A stretch of 64,000 bases of DNA from the NCBI GenBank assembly GCA_009911365.1, contig QXXF01000006.1, positions 62,001 through 126,000 of the forward strand. The letters are read 5' to 3'. The position numbers were made by a program, and so were the translations under genes. Under the pieces are notes generated by a model. It was not told the origin of the DNA, did not search any database, and saw only the letters and a list, made by a program, of their open reading frames with translations. The DNA comes from Clostridiales bacterium (GTDB lineage Bacteria > Bacillota > Clostridia > Peptostreptococcales > Anaerovoracaceae). Every line of letters starts with the position of its first letter. The first letter of the stretch is position 1. This document shows, in pieces, positions 49,462 to 58,565 of the stretch.

Positions 49462-50598
49462 TTAATGGATTCGTTGTTCCCAAGAATCAATCAACTCCAC
49501 TGTCCCGGTAGCATCATATTCCTTCTCTAGCCTTGCAAAGCACGCCTTACGTTGACCGATATAATCATCTATATTTTCATTGGTTAATTGTAACCCAATG
49601 TCTTCATCCTCTTTACCACCATAGACGATATCAATCACTAGATTATTGACATCGTTATTACAATGCGTATTATCAATAAAATTATATGGATTTAAATTTA
49701 TACTATTTATTCCGCTAAAATTCCATATCGTAATCTCATTCACCAAACATCTAAGATATTCATAAAACCCTTGAGACTCATGTAGACTAAGTTCTCCTAT
49801 GAAGGTTGGACCCAATATTACCATTAAATCAATATTTTTGTTTCTACAGATATTCTTTATGCGTCTTAATGCTTTTAAATTTTCCTCTGCTGATATGATT
49901 GTTTTTGTGCTATTCTTAAATAGAATATCTAAATTATTCTGGTATTCCTGTAATACATGTTCTTTGATCCAATCTTTACTCTCGTCTTCACTTTGGATGG
50001 CCTTTTTATATGCTAGGTAATCTATATCTCCTGTGTTAGCTTTATAATAATATATATCCTTATACTCTTCATTCACGTCTAGATATTGTATATTCGATTC
50101 AACATCCAATGTCAAATGGTATAATTTCTCCAACAAAGCATCCAAATCATCACCAAAAGTAGCTTCTGGCAATTTTCTAGTAGAAGACTGCGGTTCCTCC
50201 GCCCATTTCCGATTGATTTCATGTCCGCTTAAGTATAGGCAAATTTTCTTTACGTCAGTGTTCTTGCTTAACCAGTCTACATATCGATAATATTCTTGAA
50301 AAGTAGGCGAATTAATACAAAGATTAAACCATTTATCCCCTGTAAATACTTCTAATCTCTGAGGATCCACTGTACCTGATTTTGAACCACCTAGTACAAA
50401 TCCTGTATATTGATTATGATTTTTTTTGATCTGCTTAAATTTAGATGCTTTAAAATAGGAATTAGCCTCCCAGCGATTTTTATTATGCTCAACCGCAAAA
50501 TATCCTATTGAATCAACCCCATAATTAACAGCCATAAAAGCTCCCATTAAAAGCATGATCCCTACGATAAAACTAATTACCCATGTTTTTGTATTCAT
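49462..50598 (-). CDS. SGNH-like membrane-anchored protein, partner of the second MBOAT
   Basis: A 378-residue protein with an N-terminal membrane anchor (about 6-27) and an extracytoplasmic domain. FVLGGSKSGTV (about 66-76) resembles SGNH block I with its nucleophilic Ser, and IDNTHCNN near residue 320 resembles the C-terminal Asp/His block. I do not recognise a precise family. It lies 24 bases after the MBOAT gene, as such partners usually do, so O-acetylation or O-acylation of the nonulosonate-containing glycan is the likely role (inference). ATG 50598 has AAAAGGTG upstream. Codon use is AT-rich like its neighbours. Confidence 0.7.
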   Translation of the reverse strand: MNTKTWVISFIVGIMLLMGAFMAVNYGVDSIGYFAVEHNKNRWEANSYFKASKFKQIKKNHNQYTGFVLGGSKSGTVDPQRLEVFTGDKWFNLCINSPTFQEYYRYVDWLSKNTDVKKICLYLSGHEINRKWAEEPQSSTRKLPEATFGDDLDALLEKLYHLTLDVESNIQYLDVNEEYKDIYYYKANTGDIDYLAYKKAIQSEDESKDWIKEHVLQEYQNNLDILFKNSTKTIISAEENLKALRRIKNICRNKNIDLMVILGPTFIGELSLHESQGFYEYLRCLVNEITIWNFSGINSINLNPYNFIDNTHCNNDVNNLVIDIVYGGKEDEDIGLQLTNENIDDYIGQRKACFARLEKEYDATGTVELIDSWEQRIH

Positions 50599-50622
50599 TG
50601 ATTTCACCTTTTAAAATTCAAT

Positions 50623-52060
50623 CTAAAATTGAAAATACAGAAAAACTCCAACTTTATTCATATTAATAAGACAAAGACCTAGCAATAAAAAAGCCATAAT
50701 CCAATTGAATTTATTTGCAGTGTATTCATCAGCCATTCTCTTAGAATTGTTCGGTATAAAACAAGAAATAATAATCCCAATAATTAAAATCAAACCACAC
50801 CGCATATGATCAATAGCAAAAGCCTCTATTAAGCTGAAAACGCTTTCACCAGCAAACAGCGATTGAAAATTAGCCATTCCTTTATAAACACATATCGCAT
50901 CTGTAAATGTTTCTGCTACGAATAATGCCCTCAAAACAACTACCCCAATAGCTGTCAACACCCACGCTAACACGAAAGGTAATTTCATGTTTCGTTGCTT
51001 CATCCAAGATGCGCTACAGACGAAAACGCCGTTGATCAATCCCCATACAACAAATGTCCAGCCTGCGCCATGCCAAAATCCAGAGACAAAAAAAGTAACC
51101 ATTGTCGCAATATAGTAATTTCTATATCGGCAGTTTTTCTCATACACATTTCTAAAAATATATTGTCCCAAAAATCGAGAAAGCGTCATATGCCACCTTC
51201 TCCAGTAATCTTGAAAATTCCTCGCTCTGTATGGAGAATTAAAATTTTGCGGAATATGTATATTGAACATAAGGCCTAAACCGATTGCCATATCTGCGTA
51301 ACCAGACAAATCAAAATAATAGGATATCGTATACTCTATTGAATAATACCATGCATCTAAAAATGGCACATCCCCAGATATATTATCAAAAAAAGCCTGC
51401 GCATCTGGGGTAAGCATATCGGCTAGAAGAATTTTTTTTGCACACCCTATGGAAAAAAGAAAAAGCCCCTTTGCTATATTATCAAAATTGATATTCGCAT
51501 TATCCTTATTCTCGAACTGAGGCACCATTTCAGCATGATGCACGATTGGACCTACAATTAGCTGTGGGAAAAATGTAATGAACAATAAATAGTTGATAAA
51601 ATCATATTCCTTTGTTGCATTTTTATAGCAGTCCACTAGAAAGGCTATTAATTGAAATGTAAAAAAAGAAATCCCAATGGGTAGCGCGATATGTTTTAAT
51701 GCAATATCCGCACCACAAAGCACATTAATATTGTCTATAAAAAAATCCGTATATTTATAATATCCTAATAACCCGATGTTCGCTAAAATTCCTATATAAA
51801 ATAATGTTTTTCGTTGTAGTGTATACCCCCCCATCAATATTTTCCGTACTGATTAGTGATGTTCCGACAATATAATTGAATACAACGCTGCCAAAGAAAA
51901 AAGGAAAAAATTGAGGGCTTCCTTGTGCGTAAAAAAACAAAGAAGCCGCTACTAAAGCTAATTTCGATATTACATACAGCTTTAGTCGATTACATAGAAA
52001 ATATATCGCCCATACTACTGGCAAAAAGAGAAATATAAATTTATATGTAGAAAAAATCAT
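50623..52060 (-). pseudogene. MBOAT-family O-acyltransferase, frameshifted at a G7 tract
   Basis: Two overlapping frames form one MBOAT gene. The N-terminal part (from ATG 52060 after GGAAGGAAAT) reads MIFSTYKFIFLFLPVVWAIY and continues to SLISTENIDGG. It then meets a run of seven G (51827-51833, minus strand), after which the other frame continues GGYTLQRKTLFYIGI to the end. With six G the product would be one protein of 478 residues, the normal length. Family motifs are intact: FQDYWRRWHMTLSRFLGQYI, and FWHGAGWTFVVWG with the catalytic His. As drawn, the first frame would stop after about 100 residues. The break may be a switchable homopolymer, a fixed mutation or a read error. Confidence 0.85.
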
Positions 52061-52112
52061 AGGTTTATTTCCTTCCAAACGCTTGGTCAATCTACTCTAA
52101 GAATCCTCGTTG

Positions 52113-53234
52113 TCACATTCCTTTAATTATCATAACCACCTGTTCTATATCTTGATCTGATATATATGGATGAATGGGAAGTGACAGCACTGTATCACAT
52201 AATGATACCGTATTAGAAAAATCCTCATCTGTGTATTCCTGATTTTTAAACGCTTTCTGTCTATGCATTGGTTTTGGATAATAAATCATGCTAGGAATCC
52301 CTTCCATCTTCAATGTGGATTGCAGTTTATCCCTAGCCGCCTTATCTTCTAATTGAATCGTATACTGCGCCCAGCTAGAGTAGTACTCTTTTGGTATCTC
52401 AGGTGTTTTTACAATACCATCTAAACACTGTGTATATTTTTTCGCAGCATCATTGATATTCTTCAATTCATACTCCACAAAGGCTCTCAGCTTTATAGAC
52501 AATATCGCCGCCTGAATCGTATCTAATCTAGAATTCAATCCAATACGTACATTATCATATTTCATTTCACCCTTGCCATGAACTCTAATAGAATCAAGAA
52601 TTCTGGCAAATTCATCATCGTTCGTAAAAACTGCGCCGCCATCACCATAACAACCCAAAGGTTTGGCTGGAAAAAATGAAGTTGTACTAATATCCCCAAA
52701 GCTACATGCCTTCCTATCATCGATCTGCCCACCAAATCCCTGTGCCCCGTCTTCTAAAACCAACAGGTCATACGTACTAGCAATTTTTCTAACCGCATTA
52801 AAGTCAGCAGGTAATCCAAATAAGTCTACCGCTATGATAGCCTTTGGTTTTAATTTGCCCTCTTTCATCACACTTTTAATCTGCTTCTCTAAACACTGCG
52901 CATCAATATTAAATGTGCTTTTATCTACATCTACAAAAATAGGTGTCGCTCCCGCATGAGAAACAATCTCCCCTGATGAAAAAAAAGTGAAATCAGGTAC
53001 AAATACTGCGTCACCTTCACCAATCTCCCAAGCCATCATAGCCATAGATAACGCATCGGTCCCATTTGCACAGGTAATACAATGCTTGACACCAACATAT
53101 TCCGCAAGTTCCTTCTCAATATCCTTTACTTGTTGTCCATTTATGAAATTACAGTTTGTCGCAACTTCAATGATTGCTTTGTCAATTTCAGGCTTTAAAT
53201 CTTGATATTGTGTTTTTAAATCTCTAAATTGCAT
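52113..53234 (-). CDS. DegT/DnrJ/EryC1/StrS aminotransferase (WbpE-like)
   Basis: A 373-residue PLP-dependent sugar aminotransferase. The N-terminal MQFRDLKTQYQDLKPEIDKA and CITCANGTDAL are typical of the WbpE/WlbC-type subgroup. The PLP aldimine Lys is near 191 in TTSFFPAKPLGCYGDGG, and the family Asp-Gly-Ala-Gln is in VLEDGAQGFGG. It would install an amino group on a nucleotide-linked keto sugar. The exact sugar (for example a 3-amino glucuronate derivative) cannot be told. The ATG at 53234 lies inside the end of the Wzy-like gene and is preceded by GGTGGAAAAG; a longer frame to 53264 is less likely. It is distinct from the LegC homologue at 59606. Confidence 0.9.
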   Translation of the reverse strand: MQFRDLKTQYQDLKPEIDKAIIEVATNCNFINGQQVKDIEKELAEYVGVKHCITCANGTDALSMAMMAWEIGEGDAVFVPDFTFFSSGEIVSHAGATPIFVDVDKSTFNIDAQCLEKQIKSVMKEGKLKPKAIIAVDLFGLPADFNAVRKIASTYDLLVLEDGAQGFGGQIDDRKACSFGDISTTSFFPAKPLGCYGDGGAVFTNDDEFARILDSIRVHGKGEMKYDNVRIGLNSRLDTIQAAILSIKLRAFVEYELKNINDAAKKYTQCLDGIVKTPEIPKEYYSSWAQYTIQLEDKAARDKLQSTLKMEGIPSMIYYPKPMHRQKAFKNQEYTDEDFSNTVSLCDTVLSLPIHPYISDQDIEQVVMIIKGM

Positions 53235-54627
53235 TTTCTTTTCCACCCTTTTTCTCTCGTACATATAACGAACGTATGAAACCTAGAAATATACATAATA
53301 AAAACGAATGTAGACTTCTATCTAATATGAATAATTGATTTGCCATCGCACTAATACATACAGCTATCAGAATCAATATCACCCCGATATCTAAACAATC
53401 AATTCTATTACAAAATATACCAATTAACAGTCGCACAAGATAGTAGCCTCCAAATAGCATGATTGAGATAAATCCAACTAATCCGCATGCGACTAATACT
53501 TCTAAATATCCATTATGTACATCCTCATATTGTAAATTAACGGTTCCTTTATCTGTTTGTACATCAAACTCCATATGAAAATTTCCATATCCAACTCCAA
53601 AGATTGGATGATTTTTCCAAACAGAAATCGCTTCTTGCCAAATAGGTATCCGCCCATTGCTTCTAAAAATCTCTGCTAAAGCACTGTTTTGTTTCATTTT
53701 TACATCATCTTTTCCTATTTTGCTGTTATCAGTGCGTGCATTTGAAGTAAAGGGCGTATACTCTACCTGTGAAACGGACGTTCCATTTATAAAAAGATCT
53801 GAAAATAAATTTGCGATTCCATTTAAAGAAAAAAAACAAACAAACATAAGCAGCGTTCCAATTGCTATATTTCTTATTGTTTTAACAATTTGTTTGTGAG
53901 CGCTGATTTTTATGGATATAATTAAAATTGCTATAAAAGACGAGCCAATAAACATAACAATACTGGCAGAAGTATATGCTAATATCATCGCTACGCCTTG
54001 TATAATAAAATTAACTATATTAAAAACCAACCATGTTGATTTTCTTCTAGTTTTTACGCACTGTATAATGAAATGTATGGAACATAAAGCAGATATCCCT
54101 GATAGTGATGCCTGTGTAGATAAGGCTTTGTAAATCCCCATAAATTGAAACTCTGTACCTCCTTCTAAATTATAAGAATGATTCATCTTGTTAGTCAAAT
54201 CGCAAAATAATACTATAAACGAAACTATGATAGCAAAAAAGGTAAAATACAGGATAATTTTAAGTATAATATCATTTATTTTTCTATTTTCTTCTATACT
54301 ATTATATTCCGCAGAAAAAAAGATAAAAAAATACATCAAGCAGCATAGAAAAACAAACCCCTGCCGAAATAATCCGTCTTCTATATTGACAAGCATAGTA
54401 ATCATATATCCAACTAAAAAGATACCAACTAACCAATCAATCCGGTTAAGTTTTATCTTATGTTTAATAAGCATATCAAAAGAGAGTAAGGTGCCCCATA
54501 TGGATAAGATATATATCCCATACTTATAAATAAAATCCGAGTATGGTGTTGTAGCCGCTAAAAAAATTATTATACCTATAATCTTAAAACAACGTGTATT
54601 TGAAAACACTCTATAAATACTCTCCAT
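53224..54627 (-). CDS. Wzy-like polymerase / O-antigen ligase family protein
   Basis: A 467-residue polytopic protein with about 11-12 hydrophobic segments. The family region NGRIPIWQEAISVWKNHPIF and GVGYGNFHMEF precedes a last block of membrane segments, as in Wzy/WaaL (PF04932). A large soluble loop (about 265-345) lies before it. It overlaps the CMP-sugar synthetase gene by 17 bases and the aminotransferase gene by 11. The likely job is polymerising or ligating the repeat unit flipped by the Wzx-like protein at 61752. Confidence 0.83.
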   Translation of the reverse strand: MESIYRVFSNTRCFKIIGIIIFLAATTPYSDFIYKYGIYILSIWGTLLSFDMLIKHKIKLNRIDWLVGIFLVGYMITMLVNIEDGLFRQGFVFLCCLMYFFIFFSAEYNSIEENRKINDIILKIILYFTFFAIIVSFIVLFCDLTNKMNHSYNLEGGTEFQFMGIYKALSTQASLSGISALCSIHFIIQCVKTRRKSTWLVFNIVNFIIQGVAMILAYTSASIVMFIGSSFIAILIISIKISAHKQIVKTIRNIAIGTLLMFVCFFSLNGIANLFSDLFINGTSVSQVEYTPFTSNARTDNSKIGKDDVKMKQNSALAEIFRSNGRIPIWQEAISVWKNHPIFGVGYGNFHMEFDVQTDKGTVNLQYEDVHNGYLEVLVACGLVGFISIMLFGGYYLVRLLIGIFCNRIDCLDIGVILILIAVCISAMANQLFILDRSLHSFLLCIFLGFIRSLYVREKKGGKENAI

Positions 54628-55315
54628 ACTTATTTCCTTCCTTCATCAATAACTCAGCAAATTTAAAATCCAATTCATCATCTATATCTACCGAATGTTC
54701 CTTTTTCATAATATACGCAAACGCCTTATTATCGAAATAGTACTCATTTTTTTTATAATGTTCAATATCATGAAGATAAATCGCTCCGTTTATGCGATAG
54801 AATACATCCATAATTTGCCTTCTTCCACTGTTTTCCGCTCTAATAAAATGGTCTAACGATAAAGTCGAACTGATCGTATTGCTCCATAAAGGAGGGTGAT
54901 CCATTTCACAAACACTAATCACTGATTTAGCATCCTTTTCTTGATAGAGCCGTTCTGCCTGTATAATATCGTCTACCGTCCGTAAAGGTGATGTTGGTTG
55001 AAGTATCATCATTCGTTCAAAAAATCGATCCCGTTTTTCATACTCCTCCAATACTTCTAATACGCACTCTCTTGTTGTCGCTTCATCGGAAGCAGTACGT
55101 TGGCTTCTTAAAAAAGGAACTTCAGCACCATGTTCAATCGCAAATTCAGCATATCTTTCAGAATCAGTCGAAACCATTACTGTGTCGAACAGTTTAGAGT
55201 CTACTGCAGTATCTATGGAATACGCAAGTAATGGTTTTCCTGCTAAAGGTTTGATATTCTTGTCTTTTAGTCCCTTTGATCCACTTCTTGCGGGTATGAT
55301 CGCTATTGTTTTCAC
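54611..55315 (-). CDS. legF: CMP-nonulosonate cytidylyltransferase (NeuA/LegF-like)
   Basis: A 234-residue nucleotidyltransferase that activates a nine-carbon sugar with CTP. The signature ARSGSKGLKDKNIKPLAGKP lies at residues 8-27, followed by TDSERYAEFA, RSQRTASDEATT and LQPTSPLRT. Length is that of short LegF/PseF/NeuA enzymes without an esterase domain. It is translated from a start two bases after the legG-like stop. Its grouping with LegB, LegC and LegI/LegG homologues suggests legionaminic acid rather than sialic acid. This is inference, since NeuA-type enzymes share motifs across both. Confidence 0.87.
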   Translation of the reverse strand: MKTIAIIPARSGSKGLKDKNIKPLAGKPLLAYSIDTAVDSKLFDTVMVSTDSERYAEFAIEHGAEVPFLRSQRTASDEATTRECVLEVLEEYEKRDRFFERMMILQPTSPLRTVDDIIQAERLYQEKDAKSVISVCEMDHPPLWSNTISSTLSLDHFIRAENSGRRQIMDVFYRINGAIYLHDIEHYKKNEYYFDNKAFAYIMKKEHSVDIDDELDFKFAELLMKEGNKYGEYL

Positions 55316-55317
55316 AG

Positions 55318-56484
55318 TTAGTTCTCCAAATCATAAAACTTTTTTCTTAAATTGATTTTCTTGGTATATAAAAATTCTTTTATCACCCTTACTATATTAA
55401 TCGCTGTGTCCCCTTCACCATATGGATTTTTCGCATTTTTCGCAAGTTTTTTAAACTCCGTGCTTCTCGCTTTTTTCATTGCTTCCACAATCCGGGCAGT
55501 CTCAGTCGTACAATCAATTACACTTGCGGCTTTCAATCTTCCTTTCTGTCGATCTCCCACATTGACCGTAGGTTTATGGAAACACGGTGCCTCTATCACC
55601 CCACTAGACGAGTTGCCTAAAACAAATTCACTATATTTTACAAGTGATAAATATCGTTTGATCCCTAGAGATGCATAAGCAATACAATTATCTTTATTCA
55701 TCTCTACAAATTCATCAATCAATTTATTAATTTTTCTGCCACCCGCATCTGAATTGGCTTTTGTAAATACAAACTTCATGTCCGGAAATTGAAGAATTGC
55801 TTGAAAAAGTTGCGCACATTGCGCCTCCACACTTTCCATTCCAAGCGTGACTGGATGAAAGGTAACACTAGCATAAGGCCTATCCAATTTAAAATTCAAA
55901 CTATGTTCTAGATCTTTTTTCGTCAATAATTCTGCTTTTTTTATATTTTCCACACCAGTATCACCAAAATTAAAGACTCGATCCGGAGACTCACCTAACT
56001 GTATAATCCTTCTCCGATACTCTTCGCAACCCGGAAAATGCAAATAACTCATTTTCGTCACGCAATGCCGCACACACTCATCAATTGCCCCTTCTGTTGT
56101 TTCACCTCCTGAAATATGCGCAATTGGTATTTTCGCATTCATTGCGCACCCACAAATTGGAATCAACTCATATCTGTCTCCTAAAACAAGCAACATGTCT
56201 GGCCTTTCTCTAGCCAATAAATCCGCAAAAGAAATAAATGCGATACCCATAGTTTTTGAAATTCCTTGCGGTAAATCAGAACCCAACAGGATGTCCACTC
56301 TCTCACTAATCGGGAATCCATCTTCCTTTATTTCATTTACAGTCATACCAAATTCCTCAGATAAATGTGTTCCTGTAACAATCAATGAGAGTTCTAATTC
56401 CTGGTCATTTTGGATTTCTTTTATAACATTTTTTAACACTCCATATTCTGCCCTTGTAGCTGTCACTACACATATCTTTTTCAT
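55318..56484 (-). CDS. legG: Hydrolysing UDP-sugar 2-epimerase (NeuC/LegG-like)
   Basis: A 388-residue GT-B-fold enzyme that hydrolyses and epimerises a UDP-HexNAc to free ManNAc-type sugar, the precursor of a nonulosonic acid. Features are VVTATRAEYGVL at the start, LVLGDRYELIPI, AHISGGETTEGAIDE (conserved acid and His region) and FVLGNSSSGVIEAP near the C-terminus. Length matches NeuC/LegG. It overlaps the NeuB/LegI-like gene by four bases. In legionaminate pathways the substrate would be UDP- or GDP-2,4-diacetamido-2,4,6-trideoxyglucose, in sialate pathways UDP-GlcNAc. Confidence 0.9.
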   Translation of the reverse strand: MKKICVVTATRAEYGVLKNVIKEIQNDQELELSLIVTGTHLSEEFGMTVNEIKEDGFPISERVDILLGSDLPQGISKTMGIAFISFADLLARERPDMLLVLGDRYELIPICGCAMNAKIPIAHISGGETTEGAIDECVRHCVTKMSYLHFPGCEEYRRRIIQLGESPDRVFNFGDTGVENIKKAELLTKKDLEHSLNFKLDRPYASVTFHPVTLGMESVEAQCAQLFQAILQFPDMKFVFTKANSDAGGRKINKLIDEFVEMNKDNCIAYASLGIKRYLSLVKYSEFVLGNSSSGVIEAPCFHKPTVNVGDRQKGRLKAASVIDCTTETARIVEAMKKARSTEFKKLAKNAKNPYGEGDTAINIVRVIKEFLYTKKINLRKKFYDLEN

Positions 56485-57479
56485 ATCTCAATCAACTCAT
56501 CCTTATCAAAATCATGCATTGCCTTTGTTCCAATTATATCAAACCATTCCATAGGGGATATGCCGCTCCCCGGCCTTTTTATGGCTAAATTTTCTTCGTT
56601 AAAGACTTCACCAACTTTAATCTTTCTTCTTGCTACAATACTCTTTCTTGCGATTTCAATATTCTTTTTTTCCGATTTTGTCGGCTGTTTGATGCCATCA
56701 CCTAACGAAGCTTCTACTAATCTAATGGCTCTGACCATTTCCCGTAGCTCATCAGGCTCAAGGCTGGCTTTATGGTCTGGTCCTTTCATATTTTTATCTA
56801 AAGTAAAATGCTTTTCTATTACCTTTGCTCCCATTGCGACAGCTGCGACAGGTATTGTTATACCCTGGGTATGATCTGAATAGCCCGTATCTAAATTAAA
56901 ATAATCCGACATGGTTTTGATCGCAGTTAAATTCACTTCATCAATCGGAGCCGGATATTCAGTCGTGCAATGTAGTAATGTAATTTTTCCTGCTCCGTTA
57001 TCATTTAGTATTTTTATAGCCTGTTCGATTTCGAAGATAGTTGCCATTCCTGTAGATAAAATTACATCTTTATGTGTGTTTGCTATTTTAATTAAATATG
57101 GTAAATTCGTGATTTCTCCAGAAGGAATTTTCCACAATGTTAAATCCAATGAATTTAGGAACTCAATGCTCGGCAAGTCAAATGGTGTTGACAAAAACAT
57201 AATTTTTCTTTTTTCGCAATATCGTTTTAATGCTCGGAAATCATCAAAACTCAATTCTAATTTTTTTACCATATCAAATTGGCTTTCTTCGTTTCCTGTA
57301 TTATTTTTTTGATAATCTGCCATTTTGGCAATTTTTGAAATCACTTCTTCTGTAATAAATGTTTGAAACTTAACACAATCTGCACCGGCTTCTACCGCTT
57401 TATCAATTAACTGATAGGCCAGCTCTATTTTTCCATTATGGTTGTCACCGGCTTCTGCGATAATAAATATTTTTTTCAT
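56481..57479 (-). CDS. legI: Nonulosonate synthase (NeuB/LegI-like)
   Basis: A 332-residue enzyme that condenses a ManNAc-type hexose with phosphoenolpyruvate to a nine-carbon keto acid. The TIM-barrel NeuB domain starts IIAEAGDNHNGKIELAYQLI and contains CVKFQTF, STPFD, KIPSGEITNLPYL, LSTGMAT and LLHCTTEYP. The C-terminal antifreeze-like SAF domain (about 275-332) has RRKIKVGEVFNEENLAIKRP and GSGISP. Both domains are complete. It is one gene of a continuous leg-type operon. The start ATG 57479 follows the FemAB-like gene by seven bases. Confidence 0.93.
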   Translation of the reverse strand: MKKIFIIAEAGDNHNGKIELAYQLIDKAVEAGADCVKFQTFITEEVISKIAKMADYQKNNTGNEESQFDMVKKLELSFDDFRALKRYCEKRKIMFLSTPFDLPSIEFLNSLDLTLWKIPSGEITNLPYLIKIANTHKDVILSTGMATIFEIEQAIKILNDNGAGKITLLHCTTEYPAPIDEVNLTAIKTMSDYFNLDTGYSDHTQGITIPVAAVAMGAKVIEKHFTLDKNMKGPDHKASLEPDELREMVRAIRLVEASLGDGIKQPTKSEKKNIEIARKSIVARRKIKVGEVFNEENLAIKRPGSGISPMEWFDIIGTKAMHDFDKDELIEI

Positions 57480-57486
57480 ACAAGAC

Positions 57487-58542
57487 CTACTTTCTATATT
57501 GGATCATAAACCCATTATTCATATCAAAAGATCCATCATATTGTCTACGAAGCTTAAGCAAAAAATGATACTGCTCTTCATCTACGACTAATCGCCCAAT
57601 ATAAAATGGGCATTCACCCTTTTTATTAAATTTTTTCTTAAATTTATACAGACTATCCTCCGAACTCATACCTCCTCCCAGATGGAATTTCTCTATACCA
57701 TTACGATTTGCCCATTTTGATGCTTCAAATAACAATAAATTTGTAGATGCAAATTTTCTATATTCTGCATATGTTCCTGATAGGTGATAATGCATGAACC
57801 TGTCATTATAAAAGAAAATAGATGCCCCGATCACCTTGTCATCTAGAAGTGAATAGGCAAATACCACGTTGTCTTGCATTTCATGGATCAAATAATCATA
57901 GTAGTCCTTGTCAAAATAATAATACTTGTCCGCTTCATGAGAATCCATAGTTGCATTATAAACTGCAATAAAGTCATTAACCCTTTCACCATGATCAAAT
58001 TCAATTGTGATCCCAGATTTTATAGCCTTTCTCACCATGTTACGGTTAGAGCTATCCATGTTTTCCCATATCACCTGTTCATTGCTCGTATCAATGACAA
58101 TTGTGGATTTCAATGTCTTCACTTCAAATTCTTTGCTAAAGATCTGGTGATTATCAAGCAAAGGATGAAATCTAAAGAACTGACTAATTACAGTTCTCTC
58201 CTGCAGTATTTGCATCATGTCTTTTATGAAAAGTTCTCGATCTTTATCTGTAAAGTCCCCCTTATACAAAGGTCCCCCATATCCATAAGGAGTTGTCGCA
58301 TCAAAATACTTGTTAGCCGCCAATATGCCATTAAACTTATCAAACGTGACAATATCTTCGATCACGATCACGTAACATAGTTCCTGGTCATTACCCCTCC
58401 AATATAATAATTGCGGCTCGCCATCTCCATGCAATTGAAGAGATCTTGCGTATTCATTGGTATAATAGATATCCCAGTCGCTAAATCCTTTTACAATACT
58501 ATTCCATTTCTGGGATTGTTCTATATTAATAAGTTCAATCAT
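57487..58542 (-). CDS. FemAB/GNAT-like acyltransferase
   Basis: A 351-residue protein with the fold pattern of FemAB-related GNAT enzymes (PF13480-like). The N-terminal IELINIEQSQKWNSIVKG and YGYGGPLYKGDF resemble FemAB members. The C-terminal half has VIGASIFFYNDRFMHYHLSG and NRNGIEKFHLGGGMSSEDSL, the conserved HLGGG loop. In nonulosonate loci such genes are thought to N-acylate the aminosugar, a step otherwise done by LegH/PglD, which is not seen here. It could also transfer an amino acid. Substrate not deducible. Flanked by LegI- and PtmE-like genes in one operon. Confidence 0.72.
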   Translation of the reverse strand: MIELINIEQSQKWNSIVKGFSDWDIYYTNEYARSLQLHGDGEPQLLYWRGNDQELCYVIVIEDIVTFDKFNGILAANKYFDATTPYGYGGPLYKGDFTDKDRELFIKDMMQILQERTVISQFFRFHPLLDNHQIFSKEFEVKTLKSTIVIDTSNEQVIWENMDSSNRNMVRKAIKSGITIEFDHGERVNDFIAVYNATMDSHEADKYYYFDKDYYDYLIHEMQDNVVFAYSLLDDKVIGASIFFYNDRFMHYHLSGTYAEYRKFASTNLLLFEASKWANRNGIEKFHLGGGMSSEDSLYKFKKKFNKKGECPFYIGRLVVDEEQYHFLLKLRRQYDGSFDMNNGFMIQYRK

Positions 58543-58565
58543 CTATCTTCCTCATATTACTGACA

